From the NCBI RefSeq assembly GCF_000016545.1, contig NC_009437.1, forward strand, positions 1,653,501 through 1,717,500: a DNA stretch of 64,000 nucleotides, read 5' to 3'. The stretch comes from Caldicellulosiruptor saccharolyticus DSM 8903. GTDB taxonomy: Bacteria; Bacillota; Thermoanaerobacteria; Caldicellulosiruptorales; Caldicellulosiruptoraceae. Of this stretch, positions 15,024-25,189 are shown one piece after another (positions within the stretch are counted from its first letter, which is position 1; each line of letters begins with the position of its first letter). The position numbers were made by a program, and so were the translations under genes. Under the pieces are notes generated by a model. That model was not told the origin of the DNA. It saw only the letters and a list, made by a program, of their open reading frames with translations, and did not search any database.

Positions 15024-15583
15024 AGAAGAGAAAAAAGATTACTGTTGCTTGTTGATATTGCAACAGCTCCAGCACCCAATGCCTCTATTACTTCTTCTTT
15101 TGATTCGATCATTCCACCTGCAATAATTGGAATTTGAGTATTTTGTGAAAGCTTATAAATTGCTTTTGGTATAACACCTGGTAGCACTTCAACAAATGTT
15201 GGTTTTGAGTTTTCTATCATTTTAAGTCCTGAAGATATTGATTGTGAGTCTATCAGAAATATTCTCTGCACACAAGGCAGAGAAAGTGAAAAGGCATGGT
15301 TGATTAGGTTTTGCCTTGTTGATATAATACCATCAGCGCCAATACTTTTGAGAAACTCAATCCCTTTTTCGTCTTTTCCCACTCCTTCTATGAGGTCAAT
15401 GTGGACAAAGACAAGTTTATTTTTTTGTTTTATCATACTAATTTCATCCCTAATGGTTAAAATAGTAGAGTGAAGAAGAAAAATAACTCTACAATCAGAG
15501 TTTAAGGCAGATTGGAGTATTGCTTTATCTCTTACAGCTGGTATAATAGGATTTTGAATGAGTTCATCTAATAGATTTTCCAT
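15020..15583 (-). CDS. glpP: Glycerol-3-phosphate responsive antiterminator GlpP
   Basis: Product: 187 residues, normal length for GlpP. Family marks: NPIIPAVRD near the start, FVHIDLIEGVGKDEKGIEFL, GADGIISTRQNLI, VEVLPGVIPKAI and PIIAGGMIESKEEVIEALGAGAVAIST, which follow a TIM-barrel phosphate-binding pattern. Family knowledge: GlpP binds glycerol-3-phosphate and a leader RNA, preventing termination before glp genes. It lies convergent to the glycerol-3-phosphate oxidation operon, whose leader carries a terminator at 11852, so that is its likely target. ATG 15583 with AAGGAG upstream on the minus strand. Confidence 0.9.
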   Translation of the reverse strand: MENLLDELIQNPIIPAVRDKAILQSALNSDCRVIFLLHSTILTIRDEISMIKQKNKLVFVHIDLIEGVGKDEKGIEFLKSIGADGIISTRQNLINHAFSLSLPCVQRIFLIDSQSISSGLKMIENSKPTFVEVLPGVIPKAIYKLSQNTQIPIIAGGMIESKEEVIEALGAGAVAISTSNSNLFSLL

Positions 15584-15661
15584 TGTAATTTAGCTCCTTT
15601 TGGGTTTTTAATATAATTATACACCTCAAATTCAAAAATTAAAAATGGAGGCAGATAGACT

Positions 15662-17986
15662 TTGATGATTGCTGTAACCAAAAGAACTATACCAGTTATA
15701 CCATTGCGGGGACTTGTGGTATTTCCATACATGATGCTTCACTTTGATGTTGGAAGGCAGATCTCGCTAAAAGCATTAGAAGAAGCTATGAACAGCGACC
15801 AACAGGTTTTGCTTTTGGCTCAAAAAGATCCAAAACAGGAAGAGCCAAGCCCAGAAGATTTATATCAATATGGAACAGTTGCAAAGATTAAGCAAATGTT
15901 AAAACTTCCAAGCGAAACGTCAAGAATTTTGGTAGAAGGACTTAGCAGGGCAAAAGTCATAGGCTATGTTTCTGTTGATCCATACTTTTTGGTAGAGGTT
16001 GAAGAATACAAAGAAAAAGGTGGTAATTTAGACGACCCTGAATTAGAAGCACTTATAAGAAACGTAGTTTCTGCATTTGAGGAGTATGCTAGGCTAACAA
16101 GTAGAATTCCACCTGATGCTATTTTATCTGTTACCACAATTCAAAATCCTGGACAGCTTGCTGATGTTATTGCAGCGAATGTAATTGTCAAGCTTGAAGA
16201 CAAGCAGCTACTTTTAGAACAAGTTGACCTAAAAGAAAGGCTCACAAAGCTATATGAGCTCATATTAAGAGAAAAAGAGATAATCGAAATAGAGAGAAAG
16301 ATTACCATCAAGGTTAAAAAACAGATTGACAAGATGCAGAAAGAGTATTACTTGAGAGAACAGCTCAAAGCAATCCAGAGCGAGCTTGGCGAAAAAGATA
16401 GTCTCTTTTCAGAAGCACAGGAGTACAGAGAACAGGTACAAAAATTGGGGCTGAGTAACGAAAACCTGCAAAAGGTTTACAAAGAGATAGATAGACTTGA
16501 GAAGCTTCCGCCAAACTCACCTGAGATTGGTGTTATTCGAACATATTTGGAGTGGATTATTGACCTTCCGTGGAATGTAAAAAGTGAAGAGAAAATTGAC
16601 ATAAATGTCGTCAAGAATGTCTTGGATGAGGACCACTATGGTTTGACAAAGGTCAAAGAGAGGATTCTTGAATATATCGCTGTGAGGAAATTAAAAAATA
16701 ATCTAAAAGGTCCTATTTTGTGTTTAGTTGGACCGCCTGGTGTTGGTAAAACATCTATTGCAAAATCAATTGCAAGGGCTTTGAACAGAAACTATGTACG
16801 AATCTCTCTGGGTGGTCTTCGGGATGAGGCAGAGATTCGTGGACACAGAAAGACATATGTTGGTGCTATGCCAGGGAGAATTATCTATGCTCTTCGGCAG
16901 GCAAAGACAAAAAATCCGCTTATACTTTTAGATGAAATTGACAAAATGTCACAGGATTTTAGGGGTGACCCTGCATCAGCACTTTTAGAAGTGCTCGACA
17001 GTGAACAAAACTATGCATTCCGTGATCATTATGTTGAAATTCCATTTGATTTGTCAGAAGTAATGTTTATTGCAACAGCAAACACACTTGAGACAATCCC
17101 AAGACCGCTTCTTGACAGGCTTGAAGTTATTGAAATTACAGGTTATACTGAAGAAGAGAAAGTTGAGATTGCAAAAAGATATTTGTTCCCTAAGCAGATA
17201 GAACAAAATGGTCTTAAGAAGTCTCAAATTAGATATGATGAAGCGGTAATTCGTGATATAATATCATTCTATACAAGAGAGTCAGGTGTTAGAAACTTAG
17301 AAAGAGAGATTGCAAGGCTTTGCAGGCGTGTTGCAAAAGAGATTTTGGAAGAGAATAAAAAAATGGTTAGAATTACCACAAGGAATTTGGAGAAATATCT
17401 GGGTGTAAGAAAATATAGAAGGGATGAACTGATTGAAGAAGATAGGATAGGAATTGTAACAGGGCTTGCATGGACACCTTTTGGCGGAGAGACACTTTCT
17501 GTTGAAGCACTGGTTATGCCAGGAAGTGGCAAGCTTGAGCTTACCGGCCAGCTTGGTGATGTCATGAAAGAGTCGGCAAAGGCAGCAGTTAGTATCATCC
17601 GTGCACGTGCGAAAGAGCTTGGAATAGATGAGAATTTTTATAAAGAATATGACATTCATATTCATGTGCCAGAAGGTGCTATACCAAAAGATGGACCGTC
17701 TGCTGGGGTTACTATGGCAACTGCGATGGTCTCAGCTCTCTCTAAAAAACCTGTAAGACATGACGTTGCAATGACAGGAGAGATTACTTTAAGTGGAAGA
17801 GTTTTGCCAATTGGTGGTGTGAAGGAGAAAATCTTGGCTGCAAAAAGAGTTGGAATTAAAAATGTGATTTTACCCTATGAGAATAAAAAGGATGTAGACG
17901 AGCTAGAAGACTATGTTAAAAAGGACATGAACTTCGTTTTTGTCAAGGCAATAGATGAGGTGTTTAAAATTGCAATAAAAGAGTAA
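15662..17986 (+). CDS. lon: ATP-dependent protease Lon
   Basis: Product: 774 residues, standard for LonA. Domains in order: LON substrate-binding domain (about 10-210), coiled-coil linker, AAA+ domain with Walker [10 protein letters not shown] near residue 357, Walker [10 protein letters not shown] and sensor motifs, then the S16 protease domain with the catalytic serine in PKDGPSAG near residue 679 and the lysine in the following strand. Degrades misfolded and regulatory proteins in the cytoplasm. Start is TTG 15662 or ATG 15665; GGAGG lies 10 or 13 bases upstream. No CIRCE element is visible. The EngB gene follows 19 bases later, an order common in Firmicutes. Confidence 0.97.
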
Positions 17987-18005
17987 AGGGGGGTTAAAAG
18001 AGAAT

Positions 18006-18620
18006 TTGAAGATAAACCTGTCAAATGCAAAGCTTGAGAAAATTGCTGTCAAAAAGGATGACTATCCACCTATAAAGATGCCTGAGATGTGTATCTGTGG
18101 AAGGTCGAATGTTGGAAAATCTTCGTTTATAAATACTATTTTTAAAGACAAATTGGCAAAAGTTGGCTCAACACCAGGCAAGACACGAACAATAAACTTT
18201 TTCAATATTGATAACAAGTTCAGAGTTGTTGACCTTCCCGGCTATGGTTACGCTCAGGTTTCAAAAGAGGAGAAGAAAAGATGGAAGGATATGATAGAAG
18301 AGTACCTTTTGGAAAGGGAAGAGCTAAAACTTGCGGTTTTGCTGCTTGACTCAAGGCATCTTCCAACAGAAGATGACAAAATTATGCTTGGCTTTTTTGA
18401 TAAGAAAGAGATTCCTATTATGATTGTCTTGACAAAATGCGATAAACTTTCTAATAATGAACTTACAAAAAACACAGAGCTTATTTCGAAAGAACTTGGA
18501 ATTGAAAAGGATCTATTCTATCAATTCTCTGCAAAAACAGGCATAGGTGCAAAGCAGATTCAGTACAGTATAGTTAAATTTATGGAAGAAGCAATTTTAA
18601 AAGAGAAGGGGAAAAGATGA
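18006..18620 (+). CDS. engB: Ribosome biogenesis GTPase EngB (YsxC)
   Basis: Product: 204 residues. GTPase motifs are all present: G1 GRSNVGKSS, the switch region STPGKTRTINFF, G3 DLPGYGYA, G4 TKCD and G5 SAKTG. Family knowledge: EngB assists late 50S ribosomal subunit assembly and is essential in several bacteria. The start is TTG 18006, with GGGGGG about 12 bases upstream. It follows lon and overlaps the next gene by four bases (ATGA), so the three are probably one transcript. Confidence 0.95.
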   Translation: MKINLSNAKLEKIAVKKDDYPPIKMPEMCICGRSNVGKSSFINTIFKDKLAKVGSTPGKTRTINFFNIDNKFRVVDLPGYGYAQVSKEEKKRWKDMIEEYLLEREELKLAVLLLDSRHLPTEDDKIMLGFFDKKEIPIMIVLTKCDKLSNNELTKNTELISKELGIEKDLFYQFSAKTGIGAKQIQYSIVKFMEEAILKEKGKR

Positions 18621-19033
18621 GGTTTGCACTTATAAGTAGCTGCCTTATAGGGCTTAATACGAAATATGATGGAACAAATAACTTGAGAAGTGAGATAGTA
18701 AAGAGACTCAAAAAAGAGTATATTTTGATACCTGTTTGTCCTGAGCAGCTTGGTGGTCTTCCAACTCCAAGAAACCCTTGTGAAATTAAAGATGGTAAGG
18801 TGTTTGATATAGAAGGCCGAGATTTTACCGATAATTTTTATAAAGGAGCTATAGAAACATTAAAACTGGCAAGGTTTTTTGGCGCGAACATTGCATTTTT
18901 AAAGTCCAAAAGTCCTTCTTGTGGCTTTGGCAAGGTGTATGATGGTAGCTTTTCAAGAAGGCTTGTAGACGGTACAGGAATTGCTGCAAGGGTTTTGGCA
19001 GAGAATGGTATTAAGATTGTTTGTATTGACTAA
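18617..19033 (+). CDS. DUF523 family protein
   Basis: Product: 138 residues. Conserved marks of DUF523: SSCLIGLNTKYDG at the start, PVCPEQLGGLPTPR, and KSKSPSCGFGKVYDG with invariant cysteines. The cysteines suggest a metal or Fe-S site, but no biochemical role is established. It overlaps engB by four bases and is probably cotranscribed and translationally coupled with it. Confidence 0.85.
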   Translation: MRFALISSCLIGLNTKYDGTNNLRSEIVKRLKKEYILIPVCPEQLGGLPTPRNPCEIKDGKVFDIEGRDFTDNFYKGAIETLKLARFFGANIAFLKSKSPSCGFGKVYDGSFSRRLVDGTGIAARVLAENGIKIVCID

Positions 19034-19058
19034 AAATAATAAAGGGTGTTAAGTAGGC

Positions 19059-19934
19059 ATGGATTTCAAAGAGATTATCAAATATGACGATTTGATTTCG
19101 GTTTTGGACAACTTTTCTTATATCACAGGAATATCGGCAAATTTCTTAACAGCCGACAATCAATGGGTTGAGAACAAGAAAAAGGGCACATGTGGGTTTT
19201 GTATGTTAATGAAGCAGTATTACCAAAATGGGGAAGCATGCCGAAATTCTGATTTAGCCGGTGCACAGACTGCTCAGAAAAAGAAAGGTGTACATGTTTA
19301 CAGGTGTCATATGGGACTTGTTGAAGCTGTAATACCGCTTTTTTTCAATAATAGCTATATAGGTGCACTTTTTATAGGACAGATTTTGTTAGAGCCCCCA
19401 ACCGAAGAGATGTGGCAGGAAGTTTTTAAAAAGATAAAAGACCAACCACTTGATATTGAAGCTGCAAGAAGAAGTTTTTTTAACCTTACTCATATAGACC
19501 ATGAAAAGCTCCAAAGTGTACTCGACATGATGCACATTGTTGCAAAGTACATCTTAGACTCTGAGATGATCAGAATATCTTCACTGTCGTCAATTGAAAA
19601 GATAATCGAATACATCAAAAACCACTATATGGAAGACATAACCTTAGATGATTTGGCAAAGATGGTGTATCTATCACCAACATACTTGAGTTATCTTTTC
19701 AAAAAGCAGCTTGGGATAACATTTAAAGAGTATCTTATTAACATAAGACTTAAGAAATCAAAAGAACTCATTGAAACAACAGACCTTTCAATCGGAGAAA
19801 TTTCAAAAATGGTTGGTATAGAAGACCAGAATTATTTTAGTAGACTTTTTAAGAAAAAATTTGGTGTCTCGCCGCTGAATTACAAGAAGGATAAATATAT
19901 TTACGATATATATAAAAAAAATGCTAATACATAA
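19059..19934 (+). CDS. PocR-domain AraC-type transcriptional regulator
   Basis: Product: 291 residues. The first 165 residues resemble the PocR sensory domain, with cysteines in KKGTCGFCMLM, GEACRNSD and YRCHMGLVE and the segment VIPLFFNNSYIGALFIGQIL. The last 100 form two AraC-type helix-turn-helices: LDDLAKMVYLSPTYLSYLFK and IGEISKMVGIEDQNYFSRLF. Family knowledge: PocR domains sense small molecules such as 1,3-propanediol or related compounds; the ligand here is unknown. A strong terminator follows, then the galactose operon on the same strand. Control of galTKE is possible, but only by proximity. Confidence 0.85.
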   Translation: MDFKEIIKYDDLISVLDNFSYITGISANFLTADNQWVENKKKGTCGFCMLMKQYYQNGEACRNSDLAGAQTAQKKKGVHVYRCHMGLVEAVIPLFFNNSYIGALFIGQILLEPPTEEMWQEVFKKIKDQPLDIEAARRSFFNLTHIDHEKLQSVLDMMHIVAKYILDSEMIRISSLSSIEKIIEYIKNHYMEDITLDDLAKMVYLSPTYLSYLFKKQLGITFKEYLINIRLKKSKELIETTDLSIGEISKMVGIEDQNYFSRLFKKKFGVSPLNYKKDKYIYDIYKKNANT

Positions 19935-19970
19935 AAAAGAAGTGCATTTAAATTGCACTTCTTTTTTTTT
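19934..19970 (+). terminator. Rho-independent terminator after the AraC-type regulator
   Basis: AAAGAAGTGCA and TGCACTTCTTT pair perfectly around a short AT loop, and an uninterrupted run of T follows. It isolates the regulator from galT. Confidence 0.9.
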
Positions 19971-20025
19971 AGAATGAAAATTAGGAAAAAGCTAAAAAAT
20001 AATTTAAAAACATGGGGGAGAAAAA

Positions 20026-21012
20026 ATGGCAGAACTAAGGTGGAATCCACTTTTACGTGACTGGGTGATGATTGCATCACACAGGCAAGAAAGACCTCAA
20101 ATGCCGAAAGACTGGTGTCCTTTTTGCCCTGGTTCTGGCAGAGTACCAGAAACTTACGACGTTTTAAAGTATAACAATGATTTTCCGGCACTTATGCAAA
20201 ATCCACCAGAACCTGATCCTGTGGCAACCAATTTTTATAAAGTGGCTCCTGCTTATGGAAAGTGTGAGGTCATTTTGTACTCACCAAATCACACAATAAC
20301 ATTACCTGAGCTGAGTGTTCAGCATATTCGAAAGCTTGTAGACCTGTGGGTTGAAAGGTTTGAAGCCTTGAGAAAAGATCCAAATATAAAGTTTATATTC
20401 ATCTTTGAAAACAGAGGCGAGATTGTGGGTGTTACAATGCCACATCCACATGGACAAATATATGGCTATTCATGGATTCCACTAAAGATTTTACGTGAAC
20501 TTGAAAGTGCTGAGATGCACTATAATTCTTACAACGAGTGCCTAATCTGTAGAATTGACAAAGAAGAGATGGAATTTAAAAAAAGAATAATTATTGAAAA
20601 TGAACACTTTGTGACATACCTTCCTTTCTTTACAGAGTATCCATATGGTGTGTTTATCTCACCAAAACGCCATGTTGGAACAATATCAGAATTTACAGAT
20701 GATGAAAAGAACAATTTTGCAAAGATTTTGAAAGAAACTACAGGTACACTTGACAGCTTGTTTGACTATCAATTTCCGTATATGATGTGTTTTCACCAGC
20801 TACCTGTAAATGTTGACAAGAACTATTCAAGCTTCTATCATTTTCACGTTGAATTTTATCCGCCGATGCGTTCAAAAGACAAACAAAAGTTCAATGCATC
20901 AAGCGAGACAGGCGCATGGGCACCGTGCAATACAACATCGCCCGAAGAAAAAGCAGAAGAGTTAAGACAGGCGTACAAGAAATTTTTGGACAAAATGCAA
21001 GGAGGCAAATAA
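20026..21012 (+). CDS. galT: Galactose-1-phosphate uridylyltransferase
   Basis: Product: 328 residues, class I length. Family marks: WCPFCPGSGRVPE (zinc cysteines), the active-site triad region TMPHPHGQIYGYSWIP with the nucleophilic His of HPH, and a second HXH in SSFYHFHVEFYPP. Reaction: UDP-glucose + galactose-1-phosphate gives glucose-1-phosphate + UDP-galactose (Leloir pathway, cytoplasm). It is first of galT-galK-galE, with galK starting four bases after its stop. The ribosome binding site GGGGGAG is strong. I see no clear promoter in the 55 bases upstream. Confidence 0.96.
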   Translation: MAELRWNPLLRDWVMIASHRQERPQMPKDWCPFCPGSGRVPETYDVLKYNNDFPALMQNPPEPDPVATNFYKVAPAYGKCEVILYSPNHTITLPELSVQHIRKLVDLWVERFEALRKDPNIKFIFIFENRGEIVGVTMPHPHGQIYGYSWIPLKILRELESAEMHYNSYNECLICRIDKEEMEFKKRIIIENEHFVTYLPFFTEYPYGVFISPKRHVGTISEFTDDEKNNFAKILKETTGTLDSLFDYQFPYMMCFHQLPVNVDKNYSSFYHFHVEFYPPMRSKDKQKFNASSETGAWAPCNTTSPEEKAEELRQAYKKFLDKMQGGK

Positions 21013-21016
21013 AGAG

Positions 21017-22186
21017 ATGGAAATAAAAGATCTTTTGAAGGTGTTCGAAGAGGTTTATGGTAAAACAGATAAAAAGATAAGGTGCTTTTTTTCAAGCGGA
21101 AGAGTAAACCTGATTGGCGAACACACAGACTACAATGGTGGGTATGTTTTCCCTGCAGCGCTCAATGTGGGCACAACCATTTTGATTAGAAAAAGAGATG
21201 ACAGCAAAATAAGACTTTATGCAACAGATTTAAAAGAGCTTGTTGAAGCTGATATTGAAAATATAGATAGCTACAAGTCTATCAAGTGGGGGAATTATCA
21301 ACTTGGTGTTATAAAAGAGCTTATGAACTCAGGCTATAATGTTGGTGGTGCTGATATGCTCTTTCATGACACAGTTCCCCACGGTGCTGGGCTTTCTTCT
21401 TCTGCAGCAATTGAGTGTGCAACTGGTATTGCAATCTATTCGATTTTTAATGAAAAACCCATTGATAAGGTAGCTTTAAGTTTTATTTGCCAACGAGCTG
21501 AAAATAGATTTGTTGGTGTAAACTGTGGAATTATGGACCAGTTTGCATCAAGCCTTGGCAAAAAAGACCATGCAATTTTCTTAAACACAAGGACTATGGA
21601 GTACAAGTATGTACCTTTAAAGCTTGGTGATTACAAGATTGTTGTTAGTAATACAAATAAGAAAAGAAGTCTTGCCAGCTCAAAATACAATGAAAGAAGA
21701 GAAGAGTGTGAAAAAGGACTTAAAATGTTGCAAAAAAAGCTTACAATTTCCTGCCTTGGCGAGCTGGATAGAGACACATTTGAAAAGTATAAAAACTTAA
21801 TTGAAAATGAAACCATCTTGAAAAGGGTAAGACATGTTGTTTATGAAAATGACAGGGTATTAAAGTCAGTAGAAGTGTTAGAAAAAGGCAACCTTGTCAG
21901 TTTTGGAAAGCTCATGATAGACTCTCATATATCTTTACGTGATGACTATGAAGTGACCGGGTTTGAGCTTGACACACTTTTTGAAGAAGCTCTCGAGATA
22001 GACGGGGTGATTGGCAGTCGCATGACAGGTGCTGGTTTTGGCGGCTGTACAGTTTCAATTGTTCACAAGGATGCTATTGATGAGTTTATAAAAAAGGTTG
22101 GAGAGAATTATTATCAAAAAACTTCTTTAAAGCCTGACTTTTACATCTTTGACATTGACGATGGAGCAAGAGAGATAGAAATTTAA
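21017..22186 (+). CDS. galK: Galactokinase
   Basis: Product: 389 residues. GHMP kinase features: galactokinase signature GRVNLIGEHTDYNGGYVFP, ATP loop PHGAGLSSSAAIE, CGIMDQFASSLGKKD, and GSRMTGAGFGGCTVS at the C-terminus. It phosphorylates galactose at C1 to feed GalT. The start ATG 21017 has AGGAGG upstream overlapping the galT end. Middle gene of the operon. Confidence 0.96.
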   Translation: MEIKDLLKVFEEVYGKTDKKIRCFFSSGRVNLIGEHTDYNGGYVFPAALNVGTTILIRKRDDSKIRLYATDLKELVEADIENIDSYKSIKWGNYQLGVIKELMNSGYNVGGADMLFHDTVPHGAGLSSSAAIECATGIAIYSIFNEKPIDKVALSFICQRAENRFVGVNCGIMDQFASSLGKKDHAIFLNTRTMEYKYVPLKLGDYKIVVSNTNKKRSLASSKYNERREECEKGLKMLQKKLTISCLGELDRDTFEKYKNLIENETILKRVRHVVYENDRVLKSVEVLEKGNLVSFGKLMIDSHISLRDDYEVTGFELDTLFEEALEIDGVIGSRMTGAGFGGCTVSIVHKDAIDEFIKKVGENYYQKTSLKPDFYIFDIDDGAREIEI

Positions 22187-22213
22187 AATAATAAAGGAAA
22201 GGTTGGGACTAAG

Positions 22214-23200
22214 ATGATTCTTGTTACGGGTGGAGCAGGATATATAGGAAGCCATATGGTTTGGCTTTTGCTTGAAAGAGGGTATGACGTTGTTGTAATT
22301 GACAATCTCGAAAAGGGTCATTCGAAAGCGGTACTTGGTGGAAAGTTCTACAAGGGTGATTTGAAAGACAAGGAGTTTTTAGATAAAGTCTTTTCTGAAA
22401 ATGAAATTTCAGCAGTAATTCATTTTGCAGCATCTTCCTTAGTTGGTGAAAGTGTACAAAATCCAATAAAGTATTACTATAACAATGTCTATGGCACACT
22501 CAATCTTGTAGATACAATGATAAAGCACAATGTTAAAAAACTTGTATTCTCATCAACAGCAGCAGTATATGGAGAGCCAGAAAACATTCCTATACTTGAG
22601 ACAGACAAAACTGAGCCAACAAACCCTTACGGTGAGACAAAACTTGCAATTGAGAAAATGTTAAAATGGATGGACACAGCATATGGTTTAAAATTTGTGT
22701 CACTCAGATACTTCAATGTAGCCGGTGCTCATCCAGATGGAATTATTGGTGAGGACCACAACCCTGAAACTCATTTGATACCAATAGTTCTTCAAGTAGC
22801 ACTTGGTATGCGCGAAAAGGTCACTGTGTACGGCAATGACTATAACACAAAAGATGGCACATGTATAAGAGATTATATACATGTTCTTGATTTGTGTGAT
22901 GCGCACCTAAAAGCATTAGAATATCTGGAAAAATATAATAAAAGCGATATATTTAATCTTGGAAACGGATTGGGCTTTTCTGTAATGGAGGTAATTGAAA
23001 AAGCAAATGAGGTTGTTGGGAAAAAGATTCCATATGAGATTGGACAGAGAAGACCAGGAGACCCTTCAATTTTAGTTGCATCATCCAAAAAAGCACAGGA
23101 AGTGCTTGGCTGGGAGCAAAAGTACAATAGCTTAGAGGTTATAATTTCAACTGCATGGAAATGGCACTCGACACATCCAAACGGCTATGATGAAAAATAA
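22214..23200 (+). CDS. galE: UDP-glucose 4-epimerase
   Basis: Product: 328 residues of the extended short-chain dehydrogenase family. NAD-binding GGAGYIGSH is at the start, the catalytic Ser/Thr region SSTAAVYGEPE and the YXXXK motif in NPYGETKLAIEK follow, and RYFNVAGAHPDG is typical of GalE. It interconverts UDP-galactose and UDP-glucose, closing the Leloir pathway and supplying UDP-galactose for polysaccharides. Last gene of the operon, followed by a terminator. Confidence 0.96.
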   Translation: MILVTGGAGYIGSHMVWLLLERGYDVVVIDNLEKGHSKAVLGGKFYKGDLKDKEFLDKVFSENEISAVIHFAASSLVGESVQNPIKYYYNNVYGTLNLVDTMIKHNVKKLVFSSTAAVYGEPENIPILETDKTEPTNPYGETKLAIEKMLKWMDTAYGLKFVSLRYFNVAGAHPDGIIGEDHNPETHLIPIVLQVALGMREKVTVYGNDYNTKDGTCIRDYIHVLDLCDAHLKALEYLEKYNKSDIFNLGNGLGFSVMEVIEKANEVVGKKIPYEIGQRRPGDPSILVASSKKAQEVLGWEQKYNSLEVIISTAWKWHSTHPNGYDEK

Positions 23201-23222
23201 GCGTATAAAATTCAAGTACTTG

Positions 23223-23262
23223 CCCGAATGCAACTTATAGAGCGTTCGGGGTTTTTTGTTTT
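23223..23262 (+). terminator. Rho-independent terminator after galE
   Basis: CCCGAATGC pairs with GCGTTCGGG (one GU pair) around a ten-base loop, and GTTTTTTGTTTTT follows. Confidence 0.88.
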
Positions 23263-23297
23263 TGTATTAATTTTAATTCAAATTTAAAAATCTGCTA

Positions 23298-23326
23298 TTG
23301 ACAATATAATGTTATACTTTTAAAAT
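23298..23326 (+). promoter_or_regulatory. Promoter of rho
   Basis: TTGACA (23298-23303) and TAAAAT (23321-23326) are 17 bases apart. Transcription from about 23333 gives a leader of about 100 nt before the GTG start. Confidence 0.78.
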
Positions 23327-23358
23327 AAAATATGTCAGATTGGCCTTCATCTCTTGAG

Positions 23359-23428
23359 ATTAACTTCCCCAGACAGAAGTTAATAGTGTATAAATGCAAG
23401 AAAAAATTCTAATATTGTTAGAAGGAGG
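23359..23428 (+). promoter_or_regulatory. Two hairpins in the rho leader
   Basis: ATTAACTTC and GAAGTTAAT (23359-23384) pair perfectly around an eight-base loop. TTCTAA and TTAGAA (23407-23423) form a second stem that directly touches the GGAGG ribosome binding site (23424-23428). Leader structure next to the start site could modulate rho expression; no T-tract follows either stem. Confidence 0.5.
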
Positions 23429-23435
23429 GAAAAGA

Positions 23436-25106
23436 GTGCCTAATTCGGTTGATGAGTTTTTAAAAGGAAAGTCGATCATTGAACTTCGAGAGATTGCTAA
23501 AAGTCTTGGTATTCAAAAATATTCTTTGCTCAAAAAGAATCAGCTTATAGAAGCAATTAAAGAGTTTATTGGTACAACACCACAAGATGCACAAATATTA
23601 GAAGGTATAGAGAAAAAAGAAAAAGGCAGAAGAGGAAGAAAGAAAAAAAGTGAAATGCTTCAGCAACAGGAAACTGTAGCGCTTGATGCTCAAAATAAAC
23701 AGTTAATTGAAGAAATAGAAAGTAAAGAAGAATCTAACAAAGTCGAAGCAGTGCCGTCTGAAATAGAAACACAGGTGCAAGAACAAGGGCAAGAGGGAGA
23801 AAGGAAGGCACCCAAAGAGGAACAAGAACCTAAAGAAGTTGCTGAGGCAGAGGAAAAAAGAGAAGAGGAAAAGAAAATCATAGAGCTGAAGGAAAAAAAA
23901 GAAGAAAAAAAAGAGGATAAAATGGTTATTGAAATTCCACCAGAATTAAAAGAACTTGAAGGTAAAGTTGAGATAGGTGGCATAGGTGAAGGAGTTTTGG
24001 AGATTATATATGAGCCAGGTGGCGGTGGTGGCTACGGTTTTCTAAGAGACGACTCATTTATGCCAGGACCAAACGATATCTATGTCTCACCATCTCAAAT
24101 CAGAAAATTCAATCTCAAAACAGGTGACAAGATAAGAGGTCCAATTAGACTACCCAAGGAAAATGAAAAATTTGCAGGGCTTTTGTACGTCCAAAGCGTC
24201 AATGACATGAAACCTGAAGAGGTTGCAAAACGCACACCTTTTGAAGACTTGACTCCAATTTTCCCAAATAGAAGAATTGTTTTGGAAAACAAAAAAGAGC
24301 CGAACGATTTGGCAGTAAGACTAATTGACTTGATTGCTCCAATTGGAAGAGGCCAGAGAGGTCTTATTGTAGCTCCACCAAAAGCTGGTAAAACAACACT
24401 TTTAAAGAAAATAGCAAATAGTATTTTGACAAACTATGATGATTTGCATTTAATTGTTCTTCTGATTGACGAAAGACCTGAAGAGGTCACAGACATGCAA
24501 GATTCCATAAAAGCAGAAATCCATTATTCTACATTTGATGAGACGCCTGAACACCATATCAAGGTTGCTGAGATGGTACTGGAGAGGGCTATGCGACTTG
24601 TTGAATGCAAGAGGGATGTTGTTATACTTCTTGATAGCCTCACAAGGCTTGCACGTGCATATAACTTGGTTGAACCACCTTCTGGAAGAACACTTTCTGG
24701 AGGTCTTGACCCTAACGCTCTTCACAAACCAAAGAAGTTCTTTGGTGCTGCACGAAACCTCAAAGAAGGTGGGAGCCTTACAATTCTCGCAACAGCCCTA
24801 ATTGAGACAGGCTCAAGAATGGACGATGTAATTTATGAAGAGTTCAAAGGGACAGGCAATATGGAGCTTCACCTTGATAGAAAACTTTCTGAGAAGAGAA
24901 TATTCCCAGCAATTGATATTAACAAGTCTGGAACACGAAGGGAAGAGCTTTTACTGTCTGAAGAAGAAAAGGCTGCAGTTGATGCTATTCGAAGAGCACT
25001 TTCTAACCTTGGTACTGCTGAGACAACAGAGAGGATTATCAATAGTTTAGCAAGAACGAAGTCAAATGAGGAGTTTATAAAGACAATATTAAAGAATTTA
25101 CCATAA
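23436..25106 (+). CDS. rho: Transcription termination factor Rho
   Basis: Product: 556 residues. I choose GTG 23436 because GGAGG lies seven bases before it; an in-frame ATG at 23394 has no such site. Domains: N-terminal helical Rho_N ([20 protein letters not shown]), a highly charged Glu/Lys/Gln-rich insertion (about 60-180), the cold-shock-like RNA-binding domain ([20 protein letters not shown]), and the RecA-type ATPase with Walker [14 protein letters not shown] and Walker [16 protein letters not shown]. Rho is a hexameric RNA helicase that ends transcription. The low-complexity insertion is longer than in compact Rho proteins. Confidence 0.96.
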   Translation: MPNSVDEFLKGKSIIELREIAKSLGIQKYSLLKKNQLIEAIKEFIGTTPQDAQILEGIEKKEKGRRGRKKKSEMLQQQETVALDAQNKQLIEEIESKEESNKVEAVPSEIETQVQEQGQEGERKAPKEEQEPKEVAEAEEKREEEKKIIELKEKKEEKKEDKMVIEIPPELKELEGKVEIGGIGEGVLEIIYEPGGGGGYGFLRDDSFMPGPNDIYVSPSQIRKFNLKTGDKIRGPIRLPKENEKFAGLLYVQSVNDMKPEEVAKRTPFEDLTPIFPNRRIVLENKKEPNDLAVRLIDLIAPIGRGQRGLIVAPPKAGKTTLLKKIANSILTNYDDLHLIVLLIDERPEEVTDMQDSIKAEIHYSTFDETPEHHIKVAEMVLERAMRLVECKRDVVILLDSLTRLARAYNLVEPPSGRTLSGGLDPNALHKPKKFFGAARNLKEGGSLTILATALIETGSRMDDVIYEEFKGTGNMELHLDRKLSEKRIFPAIDINKSGTRREELLLSEEEKAAVDAIRRALSNLGTAETTERIINSLARTKSNEEFIKTILKNLP

Positions 25107-25153
25107 AATTTGAGTTAACAAGTAATGAATAATAAAAAATTTTAAAAATTTCT

Positions 25154-25189
25154 GAGATTTGAAACAAACTAATTGAGATTTGAAGCAAA
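25154..25189 (+). repeat. Short direct repeat downstream of rho
   Basis: GAGATTTGAAACAAA (25154-25168) recurs as GAGATTTGAAGCAAA (25175-25189), a 21-base period. Only two units are present and no function is apparent. Confidence 0.6.

Noticed and set aside
15584..15661. CIRCE or heat-shock operator before lon
   Set aside because: No TTAGCACTC inverted repeat is present; only A/T-rich sequence with a TATAAT-like box.
23394..23435. Longer start of rho at ATG 23394
   Set aside because: There is no ribosome binding site before it, whereas GTG 23436 has GGAGG seven bases upstream and gives the normal Rho N-terminus.
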